The notes under the pieces were generated by a model. It did not search any database, was not told the origin of the DNA, and saw nothing but the letters and a program-made list of their open reading frames with translations. A stretch of 15,726 nt of DNA from Candidatus Latescibacterota bacterium (GTDB lineage: Bacteria > Latescibacterota > MVCY01 > DTYK01): the NCBI GenBank assembly GCA_012961925.1, contig DTYK01000271.1, forward strand, positions 1 to 15,726, written 5' to 3'. Both the position numbers and the translations under genes were made by a program. Numbering within the stretch: position 1 is the stretch's first letter; each line of letters starts with the position of its first letter. Below are positions 1 through 7,382 of the stretch, piece after piece.

Positions 1-275
1 CACATCAAAATACCCCCCCATCCTAATGTAAGACCCTAACAATTATGAATAACATAGAAGAAATTTAATAAAAAAAAAAGACCATTGTCAAATAAAAAGT
101 TTGTTGTCTCACCAAAAAAAGATACAATGGCCTGCGGCAGTGGATCTCTGCGGGCTGACCGACCAGGTATGCGGACAGCGGCCAGAATTTCATTCTTCCC
201 ATTTTCTAAATTTCTTAGTTTTCAGCGAGGGGATGTTCAACCGGCTATCTCGGTCTTGATGCCAGGAGGGCGGAT

Positions 276-389
276 ATGTCTGAGGACTTTATTCATGCGG
301 TTTTCAGGTCTTTTGCCCTTTGGTCGGAGAAATTTTCCCTTGCTCACGGGGCAGGTTCGTGCTATATTTATTATCAGTTAGTAGGTTGA
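276..389 (+). CDS. Possible 37-residue small ORF upstream of rsmI (doubtful)
   Basis: An ATG at 276 follows a good Shine-Dalgarno sequence, AGGAGGG at 264-270, with a spacing of 5 bases, and the frame closes at TGA 387-389. The peptide begins MSEDFIHAVFRSFALW and contains one cysteine; it has no recognised domain, no clear signal peptide and no membrane segment. Its 3' half overlaps the promoter candidate at 340-368, so both are unlikely to be fully functional at once. It could be a small protein, a leader peptide, a remnant of a decayed gene, or chance. The only support is the ribosome binding site spacing. Confidence 0.2.
   Translation: MSEDFIHAVFRSFALWSEKFSLAHGAGSCYIYYQLVG
340..368 (+). 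promoter_or_regulatory. Sigma70-type promoter candidate for rsmI unit
   Basis: TTGCTC (340-345) lies 17 bases from TATATT (363-368), and a TG one base before the -10 box gives an extended -10 element. The spacing is ideal, and the site sits about 85 bases upstream of the preferred rsmI start. No other promoter of similar quality was seen before rsmI, so it plausibly drives rsmI and the overlapping phosphatidyltransferase gene. Confidence 0.5.
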
Positions 390-452
390 CGCTATGCTTG
401 GGGGATATACGAGCCGAACTTTGGCAGGCCCATCTTGGGGAGAATTGATCTT

Positions 453-1160
453 GTGAGAGAGAGGGACACACCAGGGATAGAAGAGGGGCGGCTTTATGTA
501 GTTAGCACTCCAATCGGTAACCTGGGAGACATCACCTTTCGAGCCCTGGAGGTCCTGAGAGGTGTTGACCTGGTAGTTGCCGAGGATACCAGGAGGACAG
601 GGAGGCTTTTGGCTCATTATCAGGTTCAAAATCGTATCACGAGCTATCATGACTATAACAAGGAGAAGAAGACACCGGTTTTGATCAAAAAGCTCCTTTC
701 AGGAAGATCGATTGCTCTGGTGTCGGATGCTGGTACCCCAGGAATATCGGATCCATGCTACTTTCTGGTGAAGAGAGCCATCGACAACGGTATCCCGGTG
801 GTCCCCATCCCCGGGGCTTCAGCGTTCCTCTCAGCCCTTGTTGTCTCCGGGCTTCCCACGGACAGGTTTCTCTTTGAAGGATTTCTTCCTCATAAAGGTT
901 CTCAACGTCGAAAGCGACTCCTGGAGTTAAGAGAGGAGAAACGGACCCTTATCTTTTATGAGTCGCCGCACAGAATCGTAGAGATGCTGTCCGATGCCCT
1001 GGAGATCCTGGGTGACAGAGAGACGTCAATATCAAGAGAGTTGACGAAAAAGTTTGAGGAGACAGTGAAAGGGAGGCTTAGCGAGCTCGTCGCAAAGTTT
1101 CAACTTAAAAGGCCAAAAGGGGAGTTTGTCGTTATTGTAAGTGGGAATCAGGAGGAGTGA
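453..1160 (+). CDS. rsmI: 16S rRNA (cytidine-1402-2'-O)-methyltransferase RsmI
   Basis: RsmI uses S-adenosylmethionine to 2'-O-methylate C1402 in the decoding centre of 16S rRNA, in the cytoplasm. Family hallmarks are present in order: STPIGNLGDIT near the N-terminus, AEDTRRTGRLL, the SDAGTPGISDP glycine-rich motif, IPGASAFLSALVVSGLP, FEGFLP and FYESPHR, followed by a terminal EFVVIVSG strand. One small oddity is a cysteine where most relatives have glycine after SDP. The GTG at 453 is preferred because GGGGAGA at 437-443 is suitably spaced, giving 235 residues. A TTG at 435 would add six residues with a poorer site. The stop codon overlaps the ATG of the next gene by one base (TGATG), which suggests translational coupling. 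Family assignment is near certain; the exact start is less so. Confidence 0.95.
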   Translation: MRERDTPGIEEGRLYVVSTPIGNLGDITFRALEVLRGVDLVVAEDTRRTGRLLAHYQVQNRITSYHDYNKEKKTPVLIKKLLSGRSIALVSDAGTPGISDPCYFLVKRAIDNGIPVVPIPGASAFLSALVVSGLPTDRFLFEGFLPHKGSQRRKRLLELREEKRTLIFYESPHRIVEMLSDALEILGDRETSISRELTKKFEETVKGRLSELVAKFQLKRPKGEFVVIVSGNQEE

Positions 1161-1852
1161 TGAGATCGGTGGGGTCTTTTCTGTCCAGGTTAGGAGAGGG
1201 GGAGGTGGTGTTCAGTTCAAAGCTGAAGGATGGTTTTGCCAGGTTTATCGCCCCTCTCACCAGGTTGCTTGTCAAAAGCGGCCTTCATCCGGACATACTC
1301 ACCGTGATTGGGCTTGCCCTCAATATCGGTGTTGCGATCAGCTTTTCGTTAGGCTGGTTTCCCTGGGCAGGCATAATGTGTCTGGTGGCCGGGTTGTTTG
1401 ATTTCCTTGATGGTCAGGTAGCAAGGGCTTCTCATAGGGGGACAAAGTTCGGTGCTTTGCTTGACTCAACCCTGGATCGGTACTCGGAAGCCTTTATCTT
1501 TCTCGGGATTGCCATCTATCTGCTCCGTACAAGCTGGGTTGTCACAAAGATAGTGCTGCTGTTTGCCCTTGCTGGGTCATTGATGGTGAGTTACGTTCGG
1601 GCCAGAGCTGAAGGGCTCGGCGTAGAATGTCAGGTTGGCCTGATGCAGAGGACTGAGAGGACGATTATGATAGCCCTGGGTGCCATCTTTGGAAGAGCTG
1701 GTCTGATCGTGGTAATCTGGGGGATAGCGATCCTTGCCAACTATACCGTGGTGGAGAGGATGTGGCATCTCTGGAAGAAGATGAACCGTGTGGGCCTTGA
1801 GGGACCATCAGGTGTGAGTATGCCGGAGAAAGGTTCGGGGAATGGGAAATGA
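1160..1852 (+). CDS. CDP-alcohol phosphatidyltransferase, probable phosphatidylinositol-phosphate synthase
   Basis: This integral membrane enzyme of 230 residues has the complete family signature. D81, D84, G85, A88, R89, G98, D102 and D106 fit the D-x2-D-G-x2-A-R-x8-G-x3-D-x3-D metal and CDP-alcohol site. A PD-x-LT motif precedes the first membrane helix. VSYVRARAEGLG followed by a QRTER-type segment closely resembles mycobacterial phosphatidylinositol-phosphate synthase, which joins CDP-diacylglycerol to inositol 3-phosphate. The downstream gene makes that inositol phosphate, which strengthens the specificity call. About six membrane helices are expected. AGGAGG at 1150-1155 favours ATG 1160, although GTG 1157 is also in frame. 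Phosphatidylglycerol-phosphate synthase is the main alternative. The family is certain; the substrate is inferred. Confidence 0.85.
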   Translation: MRSVGSFLSRLGEGEVVFSSKLKDGFARFIAPLTRLLVKSGLHPDILTVIGLALNIGVAISFSLGWFPWAGIMCLVAGLFDFLDGQVARASHRGTKFGALLDSTLDRYSEAFIFLGIAIYLLRTSWVVTKIVLLFALAGSLMVSYVRARAEGLGVECQVGLMQRTERTIMIALGAIFGRAGLIVVIWGIAILANYTVVERMWHLWKKMNRVGLEGPSGVSMPEKGSGNGK

Positions 1853-1944
1853 GGTGAAGGATCCATTAAACTCAACCTGAACATTAGCAATCCACATGGC
1901 TTCGGGTACGGAGGAAGTATTCATATAGAAAGGAGGCATAAGGT

Positions 1945-3042
1945 ATGGGAAAGGTAAACGTGGCAATCATCGGCGTTGGAAACTGCTCCTCATCTTTGAT
2001 TCAAGGAGTAGAATTCTACAAAAACGCAAAGGAGGATGAGTTCATACCAGGATTGATGCATGTCAATCTGGGGGGCTATCACATACGTGACATAGAGTTT
2101 GTGGCAGCCTTCGATATAGACAGCAACAAGGTTGGAAAGGATCTGTCAGAAGCGATCTTTGTCCAGCCAAACAATACAACCAAATTTGCAGACGTTCCAA
2201 AACTTGGTGTCAAAGTTCATAGGGGCATGACGCACGATGGCTTGGGGAAGTATCTTTCCGAGATCATTACTAAAGCACCGGGCCCTACAGATGATGTAAT
2301 TGGGATCCTGAAGGAGACCAAGACGGATGTGGTTGTAAACTACCTACCCGTGGGTAGTGAGGAGGCGACAAAGTGGTATGTTGAGCAGGTGCTTGAAGCT
2401 GGTTGTGGATTTATCAATTGCATTCCGGTCTTCATCGCAAATCAGCGGTACTGGCAACAGCGGTTCGAGCAAAAGGGCCTGCCTATAATCGGCGATGATA
2501 TAAAGTCGCAGGTGGGAGCGACCATAGTCCACCGGATCCTCACCCGGCTCTTCAGGGATAGGGGTGTCCGACTCGAGCGGACAAGCCAACTGAATGTCGG
2601 GGGAAATACCGATTTCCTCAACATGCTGGAACGATCCAGACTCGAATCAAAGAAGATCAGCAAGACAGAAGCCGTGACATCCCAGTTGGACTATGACATG
2701 GGTAGCGAGAACGTTTACATCGGTCCCAGCGACTATGTCCCATGGTTGAAGGACAGGAAATGGTGCTACATAAAGATGGAGGGGAGGACCTTCGGGGATG
2801 TCCCCCTGGAACTCGAACTTAAGTTAGAAGTCTGGGACTCCCCCAACTCAGCGGGTGTGGTGATTGATGCCATAAGATGTTGCAAACTCGCCTTGGATAG
2901 TGGACTTAAAGGGGCCATCGAGGCACCCTCAGCATATTTCATGAAGTCCCCTCCCAGACAGTATACCGACGCGGAGGCAAGGGCAATGGTTGAGGAGTTC
3001 ATTGTAAGTTGTGCGGCGAAAGGAGAAGGGGAACAGGCCTAA
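1945..3042 (+). CDS. ino1: Inositol-3-phosphate synthase (Ino1/MIPS)
   Basis: The enzyme isomerises glucose 6-phosphate to 1D-myo-inositol 3-phosphate using NAD, the committed step of inositol synthesis in the cytoplasm. The 365 residues match the short actinobacterial/archaeal type (about 365-390 residues) rather than the roughly 500-residue eukaryotic form. A Rossmann glycine motif, VAIIGVGNCSSSLIQG, starts at residue 6. NYLPVGSEEA lies near 132-141. The conserved active-site segment GDDIKSQVGAT spans 183-193, and LNVGGNTDFLNM follows. The C-terminal part contains the conserved DSPNSAGVVIDAIR segment. AAAGGAGG at about 1929-1936 lies at a proper distance from ATG 1945. The gene follows the phosphatidyltransferase gene after 92 bases, and the product is that enzyme's expected substrate. 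Confidence 0.95.
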   Translation: MGKVNVAIIGVGNCSSSLIQGVEFYKNAKEDEFIPGLMHVNLGGYHIRDIEFVAAFDIDSNKVGKDLSEAIFVQPNNTTKFADVPKLGVKVHRGMTHDGLGKYLSEIITKAPGPTDDVIGILKETKTDVVVNYLPVGSEEATKWYVEQVLEAGCGFINCIPVFIANQRYWQQRFEQKGLPIIGDDIKSQVGATIVHRILTRLFRDRGVRLERTSQLNVGGNTDFLNMLERSRLESKKISKTEAVTSQLDYDMGSENVYIGPSDYVPWLKDRKWCYIKMEGRTFGDVPLELELKLEVWDSPNSAGVVIDAIRCCKLALDSGLKGAIEAPSAYFMKSPPRQYTDAEARAMVEEFIVSCAAKGEGEQA

Positions 3043-3141
3043 AAGGTTCATTCACAAAAGTAAGAAGTTTAGGGAGGTGGTGTGGATTTCGTCCGTGGCA
3101 GAGGATCTCAATAACCTTCGGTTGTAGGAGGTGGACAAGGC

Positions 3142-4479
3142 TTGAAGGAGGGTTCTTCGGTCGGAGGGATCCTGAAAAAGCTTGTGCCAGCAGGAATTGA
3201 TCTTTCATCTCAGACGGTGATGTGGACCGTAGAGGCTATTCTTGTTGGCCATCTGGGGTCCTCTGCTCTCGGGGGTGTCGGCATGGCCCTTCAGCTTGTT
3301 GTCTTCACCTTCGCTCTGCTGTTGACCTTTGTCCTTGGTACAGTGATAATTGTAACCCGGCACCTGGGGGCAGGGAGGCAAGAAGAGGCGAATCACTACT
3401 TCTGTCAGGCCTTTATCACTTCCCTGATACTCTCTGTTACGGTCGCACTGGTATGGTCGTTTCTCTCGCCGTTTATATTTAAGACGCTTATAGGTGCCAG
3501 TGTTAAGGTTGCATCCATTGGGACCAGATATATCCAGATTGTCTCAGCGTTCTCTCCTTTGATCATCGGGAATTTTGTGCTTTTGGGAATTATAAGGGGC
3601 GCAGGAGATACCCATCTTTCCATGATGGTCAACCTTCTTATCAATGGGGTCAACGTCTGTCTGGCTCCTGTGCTTATCTTTGGGCTCTTCGGTGCCCCGA
3701 GGCTGGAGACAGATGGAGCTGCCATAGCTGTATCATTGTCCCACACCGCAGGCTTTGTGATGACTGTCTGGCTTGTATCTTCTGGTAGAACACTGCTCCG
3801 CTTCCACTGGAAGGATATGAGGGCTCCGAGTTTGAAGAGCATCAGGAGACTTGTCTCCCTCGGGGTTCCTGTAAGTCTGGAGCAGCTCGCCTGGACCGGC
3901 GGGCAGTTGGTGGTCATGAGCTACGCGGCAAGGCTGGGTACGACAGCTCTGGCCGCACATCAGATTATACTGAGGTTTCAGTCCGTTCTCTCTATGCTTT
4001 ACCAGGGGTTTGGTATAGTCTCCATGACTCTCGTTGGCAAGAGCCTTGGGGCAAGGATGAAACGAGCAGCCCTGAACGTGGGTTGGACGGTAGGGAGGAT
4101 ATCCTCCTATTTCGCCCTGGCCATGATGGGTGTGATGCTCATCTTTTCCAGACAACTGGTGATGATCTTCTCATCGGAACCCTCGGTCGTCGCTGCTGGC
4201 TCTGTCGTCCTCAAGGTAGCCGCGATTTTCCAGCTCTCTAAGTCCTTGAACATTGTCTCGGCAGGAAATCTCAGAGGGGTAGGCGATACGAAATTTCTAC
4301 TGTGGGTCACCCTCGGCGGCGTATTCCTCTTTGAGGTGTGGTTTGCGTGGATCTTTGCCTTTGTATTTGGCCTCTCCCTTGTTGGGCTGTGGTTGGCTAC
4401 AGGACTGGACGAGACGACAAGGATGTTGGTGAACTTTGCAAGGTTCAGGTTGGGCTACTGGAAGGAGGTTTCACTTTAA
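3142..4479 (+). CDS. MATE family multidrug/organic cation efflux transporter
   Basis: This 445-residue protein is predicted to have about twelve membrane helices in two homologous halves, the usual MATE (NorM/DinF-like) length and layout. Family features include VEAILVGHLGSSALGGVGMA in the first helices, a loop RHLGAGRQEEANHYF, IIRGAGDTHLSM in the first half, and the equivalent NLRGVGDTKFLLW in the second half. These transporters extrude cationic or amphipathic compounds in exchange for sodium or protons across the inner membrane; the substrate cannot be read from sequence. Translation is placed at TTG 3142 because AGGAGGTG at 3126-3133 precedes it by 8 bases and no ATG fits. No regulator is adjacent, so regulation by a drug is not apparent. 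A lipid or polysaccharide substrate is possible but unsupported. Confidence 0.92.
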   Translation: MKEGSSVGGILKKLVPAGIDLSSQTVMWTVEAILVGHLGSSALGGVGMALQLVVFTFALLLTFVLGTVIIVTRHLGAGRQEEANHYFCQAFITSLILSVTVALVWSFLSPFIFKTLIGASVKVASIGTRYIQIVSAFSPLIIGNFVLLGIIRGAGDTHLSMMVNLLINGVNVCLAPVLIFGLFGAPRLETDGAAIAVSLSHTAGFVMTVWLVSSGRTLLRFHWKDMRAPSLKSIRRLVSLGVPVSLEQLAWTGGQLVVMSYAARLGTTALAAHQIILRFQSVLSMLYQGFGIVSMTLVGKSLGARMKRAALNVGWTVGRISSYFALAMMGVMLIFSRQLVMIFSSEPSVVAAGSVVLKVAAIFQLSKSLNIVSAGNLRGVGDTKFLLWVTLGGVFLFEVWFAWIFAFVFGLSLVGLWLATGLDETTRMLVNFARFRLGYWKEVSL

Positions 4480-4503
4480 CTGGTGCTCTGTATCCTCTAC
4501 GAA

Positions 4504-4534
4504 CCCCCTGAGGTGAACAGGAGGGGGATTTTTA
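4504..4534 (+). terminator. Hairpin plus T-run overlapping the tmk ribosome binding site
   Basis: CCCCCT (4504-4509) pairs with AGGGGG (4522-4527) across a 12-base loop and is followed by ATTTTTA (4528-4534). The shape fits a Rho-independent terminator for the upstream MATE gene. The 3' arm also contains most of the Shine-Dalgarno sequence of tmk, whose ATG is at 4536, so the hairpin could instead or also limit tmk translation. The large loop and short stem make it a moderate candidate. Confidence 0.45.
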
Positions 4535-4535
4535 T

Positions 4536-5162
4536 ATGGCCGGTCTTTTTATCACCTTTGAAGGCATTGACTCATCAGGGAAGACAACCCAGGCAGAGCT
4601 ATTGGTTAAGGCCCTGAGGGAGCGTGGCTACGATGTTGTCTTCACCCATGAGCCTGGGGGGACAGAGATCGCCGAGAAGATCCGTGACCTCTTGTTGAGC
4701 GAGGATAATAATCGCATGACCTGGCTGACTGAACTTTTCCTGTATATGGCAAGCCGAGCGCAGCATACTGAAGAGGTTATCAACCGGTCGATGGAGGAAG
4801 ATAAGATCGTCGTCTGCGACCGATATATGGATTCGACCCTTGCCTATCAGGGATATGGTAGGGGGCTCGATCGAAATCTGATCCATAAGCTTAATCATCT
4901 TTCCACAAGAGGGTTGAAGCCTCGGCTCACCTTTTTGATCGATCTACCTCCGAAGGCAGCGCTGGAGAGAAGAGAAGGCGGAGATCGGCTTGAGAGCGAG
5001 ACGCTCGAGTTTCACAACCGGGTTAGGGAGGGATACCTGGAGATAGCGAAGGATGAACCCCAGCGCTTCCGACTCATCGATGGCACACGGCCTGTCCAGG
5101 AGATAGCCAGGGAGATATTGAAGGTTGTTGAGGGACATCTGAGGGGAAAGTTTAACCAATAG
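4536..5162 (+). CDS. tmk: Thymidylate kinase (dTMP kinase)
   Basis: Thymidylate kinase phosphorylates dTMP to dTDP with ATP, an essential cytoplasmic step of dTTP synthesis. The 208-residue length is typical. The P-loop FEGIDSSGKTTQ lies at residues 8-19. A TREPGGT-type motif is present as THEPGGTEIAEKIRDLLL. The nucleotide-binding DRYMDSTLAYQGYGRG follows in the middle, and a lid region RREGGDRLE precedes EFHNRVREGYLEIA. Start ATG 4536 follows AGGAGGGG at 4519-4526. That ribosome binding site lies inside a predicted hairpin, so expression may depend on folding or on ribosomes arriving from upstream. It is followed after 62 bases by a protease gene. Confidence 0.96.
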   Translation: MAGLFITFEGIDSSGKTTQAELLVKALRERGYDVVFTHEPGGTEIAEKIRDLLLSEDNNRMTWLTELFLYMASRAQHTEEVINRSMEEDKIVVCDRYMDSTLAYQGYGRGLDRNLIHKLNHLSTRGLKPRLTFLIDLPPKAALERREGGDRLESETLEFHNRVREGYLEIAKDEPQRFRLIDGTRPVQEIAREILKVVEGHLRGKFNQ

Positions 5163-5224
5163 GTGTACTTCTCAACCCTTTGAACTCTTAAGTGGACCGT
5201 TTTTTACTCGTTGGAGGGACATAA

Positions 5225-6865
5225 ATGAGAAGGAAATCTTTATCCACAGGGCTTTTGATACTTCTGGTGATAGGGAGCTTGTTGGTAGGCTATGTCCAGT
5301 TGACCGGACAGGATCCATACAGGCTAATTCGAGAGAATCTCAGCGATTTTGGGGAAGTTTACAAGCAGATCGCAAACAGCTATGTGAGAGAGGTAGATCC
5401 GGAAAGTCTGATGGTTGCCGGGATCAAAGGGATGGTCTCTCAACTCGATCCATATTCCAGCTTTTTCAAGAAAAGGCAAATCGATCAGTTGCGGATTGAG
5501 ACAACCGGACGATATGGAGGATTAGGGATCTCTATAGCGATCAAAGATGATTATCCTACGGTAATTGCCCCATTTGAGGGGACGCCGGCAGAGAAAGTAG
5601 GTCTCCAGGCAGGCGATAGGATCATCAGGATAGAGGGCAAATCAACGAAAGGAGAGCCGATAGAGGATGTTGCGGAAAAGTTAAGGGGGGAACCGGAGAC
5701 AACCGTTACTATAACCATCTTAAGGGAGGGGCTTGATGAACCGATTGATTATACCATCACAAGAGAGATAATAGAATTAAGGGCGGTTTCATATTCGGAT
5801 GAAGTGGCGGATGGGATCGGATATATTCGGCTGTCCCGCTTTTCGGAAGGGGCTGGCGAGGAGATAGAAGAGGCTCTTAGGGGGCTGAAGGAGAAAGGCA
5901 TCAAGGGGATTATCCTGGATTTGCGGGGCAATCCTGGTGGCCTCCTCACCGAGGCGGTGTCGGTTGCCGACAGATTCCTAAAGAGGGGGCGAGTTATTGT
6001 CTTCACCAAAGGCAGGATAGAGGGCCAGAACCGTAAATACTATTCTGAGAAGGACCCCATCATACCAGAGGAGATACCGATGGTTGTTCTTGTCGATGGG
6101 GCTTCCGCATCCGCCTCCGAAATTGTTGCCGGGGCTATCCAGGAATCGGACAGAGGTTTGATCGTCGGCACGCCAACCTTTGGCAAAGGTTGCGTTCAGA
6201 CTGTGATAGCTCTGTCGGAAACGTCGGCTCTTAAACTGACCACGGCATACTATTACACCCCGAGCGGTAGGTGTATAAATAAGGAAGACCATGGCCAGGA
6301 CAAGAGCCAGGTATTCAGGACTGCGGGGGGCAGGATTATATATGGCGGTGGAGGAATCACTCCAGATGTGGAGGTCAAGGCTTGGGAGCTTAACAACCTT
6401 ATTGTGGAACTTCTACGCAAGAGGATGTTTTTTAGCTTTGCCGTTCACTATGCAGCCTTACATCCCAATATTGGTCGGGACTTCGATGTCAACTACCAGG
6501 TGCTCTCGGAGTTCAGGAGCTTTCTCAAGGAGAAAGGGTTTGATTATAAGATGGAAGGGGAATCATATCTCGATAGCCTTGAGTCCATTGTCCGTCAGGA
6601 AAACTACGGCCAGCAGGTTGAGACAACGCTGCAGAAGCTGAGGGAGGAATTATGGGAGAAGAAGGAGGAGGACTTTCAAAGGAATGAAGATTTCATCAGG
6701 ATGGCCATCCGAAGGGAGGTAGCCTCACGGCTATGGGGGCAAAGGGCGCGGATTGAGGCTGGATTCCCGGAAGACGCTCAACTCCATCAGGCCATTGAGA
6801 TCCTTAAAGATCCCGGCAGGTACGCTCAGGAGATGGGGTTGGTGGCCAGGTCAGATGGCGATTAA
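5225..6865 (+). CDS. S41 C-terminal processing peptidase with PDZ domain and long helical tail
   Basis: A 546-residue tail-specific serine protease of the CtpA/Prc family, anchored in or exported across the inner membrane by a hydrophobic N-terminal segment (about residues 8-26). The N-terminal helical region at about 35-90 contains LDPYSSFF. The PDZ domain follows at roughly 90-180, with the GRYGGLGI carboxylate-binding loop and VGLQAGDRI. The protease core contains LDLRGNPGG (231-239). S296, E299 and K321 lie in DGASASASEI and TFGKG with the exact spacing of the known Ser-Lys-Glu catalytic set. After about residue 395 comes an unusually long charged, mostly helical tail of about 150 residues; minimal CtpA proteins lack it. 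GGAGGG supports ATG 5225. It probably processes or degrades periplasmic proteins; the substrates are unknown. Confidence 0.93.
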   Translation: MRRKSLSTGLLILLVIGSLLVGYVQLTGQDPYRLIRENLSDFGEVYKQIANSYVREVDPESLMVAGIKGMVSQLDPYSSFFKKRQIDQLRIETTGRYGGLGISIAIKDDYPTVIAPFEGTPAEKVGLQAGDRIIRIEGKSTKGEPIEDVAEKLRGEPETTVTITILREGLDEPIDYTITREIIELRAVSYSDEVADGIGYIRLSRFSEGAGEEIEEALRGLKEKGIKGIILDLRGNPGGLLTEAVSVADRFLKRGRVIVFTKGRIEGQNRKYYSEKDPIIPEEIPMVVLVDGASASASEIVAGAIQESDRGLIVGTPTFGKGCVQTVIALSETSALKLTTAYYYTPSGRCINKEDHGQDKSQVFRTAGGRIIYGGGGITPDVEVKAWELNNLIVELLRKRMFFSFAVHYAALHPNIGRDFDVNYQVLSEFRSFLKEKGFDYKMEGESYLDSLESIVRQENYGQQVETTLQKLREELWEKKEEDFQRNEDFIRMAIRREVASRLWGQRARIEAGFPEDAQLHQAIEILKDPGRYAQEMGLVARSDGD

Positions 6866-6941
6866 GATCTGGTTGGCCGGATATGTGGCCTTATGTTCAA
6901 CCCAGGTAGAAAAATTCAGTACCGGAAAGGTAGGTGACAGG

Positions 6942-7265
6942 ATGAGCAAGCCAATCGTGATCACGGACGATGAGTTTCAGAGAGAGGTGTTGGACTCGGG
7001 GCTCCCTGTTCTGGTTGATTTCTGGGCGCAATGGTGTGCCCCATGTCGGAGGATCGCTCCTGTTGTTGAGGAGCTGGCCGGTGAATATGAAGGAAGGGTG
7101 AAGGTCTGTAAACTCGACGTTGATTCCAATCCGAAGACCCCGTCCAAATATGGGATCAGAAGTATTCCTACCCTAATGATTTTTAAAGATGGTAAGGTCA
7201 TTGACCACATAGTTGGTGCTGTACCAAAGCAACATCTTGTATCGAGACTTGAGGCTGCATTGTGA
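6942..7265 (+). CDS. trxA: Thioredoxin
   Basis: A 107-residue single-domain thioredoxin, a cytoplasmic dithiol-disulfide reductant. The active site is WCAPC (W31, C32, C35), a one-residue variant of the canonical WCGPC found in many bacterial thioredoxins. VDFWAQWCAPCRRIAPVVEE, DVDSNP and the cis-proline region IRSIPTLMIFKDGK all fit. The ATG at 6942, preceded by AGGTAGGTGA, gives the canonical length. The frame stays open upstream into the protease gene, and an ATG at 6855 would add 29 residues with a hydrophobic stretch, but that version has a poorer ribosome binding site and overlaps the protease stop. It sits 76 bases after the protease gene. Confidence 0.94.
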   Translation: MSKPIVITDDEFQREVLDSGLPVLVDFWAQWCAPCRRIAPVVEELAGEYEGRVKVCKLDVDSNPKTPSKYGIRSIPTLMIFKDGKVIDHIVGAVPKQHLVSRLEAAL

Positions 7266-7281
7266 CCGGCATATGGGTTAT

Positions 7282-7305
7282 CCATATTGCTCCGTCCAAT
7301 TATGG
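7282..7305 (+). other. Weak hairpin between thioredoxin and the DUF2723 gene
   Basis: CCATATTG (7282-7289) pairs with CAATTATGG (7297-7305), leaving one bulged base and a 7-base loop. It lies just after the thioredoxin stop and could be a processing or weak termination structure. There is no proper T-run after it, so it is not called a terminator. Confidence 0.25.
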
Positions 7306-7306
7306 C

Positions 7307-7335
7307 TTGACTTTGATCGCTGCAGACATTACTTT
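7307..7335 (+). promoter_or_regulatory. Possible promoter for the DUF2723 glycosyltransferase unit
   Basis: TTGACT (7307-7312), close to the -35 consensus, is 17 bases from TACTTT (7330-7335), a poor -10 match. It lies in the 117-base gap, the longest gap between genes in the window, about 50 bases before the DUF2723 start. It could give the glycosylation and envelope genes their own transcript. Confidence 0.3.
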
Positions 7336-7382
7336 TTGTTGATGTCCAAAAGATGACGTGCAACCCATGGGGTCCATAATAA

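Larger units (their letters stand above)
1..452. other. Leader/intergenic region without a convincing protein gene
   Basis: No reading frame in this stretch resembles a known protein. The first 120 bases are AT-rich, with a C run near 13-19 and an A run near 70-79. From about 129 to 185 the sequence becomes GC-rich, with short complementary pieces (TGGCC near 128 and GGCCA near 180) that could form a weak structure, but no known RNA family was recognised. A 98-codon open frame from 85 to 381 has low-complexity, basic composition and no ribosome binding site, so it is not called. The useful content is a promoter candidate at 340-368 and a small ORF candidate at 276-389, both listed separately. 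The region looks like the leader of the rsmI transcription unit. Confidence 0.5.

Noticed and set aside
85..381. 98-codon open frame at the left end
   Set aside because: It has no ribosome binding site, odd basic/proline composition, no recognised motif, and overlaps a better promoter candidate.
386..409. TTGACG with GATATA as a second promoter before rsmI
   Set aside because: The gap between the two boxes is only 12 bases, too short for a sigma70 promoter.
3405..3917. 170-codon frame on the - strand inside the MATE gene
   Set aside because: It is antisense to a clear transporter gene, with no recognisable domain and no good ribosome binding site; judged a shadow frame.
5163..5224. Possible terminator between tmk and the protease gene
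   Set aside because: A T-run is present but no stable stem could be paired in front of it.
6753..6941. N-terminal extension of thioredoxin, including ATG 6855
   Set aside because: The extra region overlaps the protease gene, is not part of the thioredoxin fold, and ATG 6942 has the better ribosome binding site and gives the standard length.
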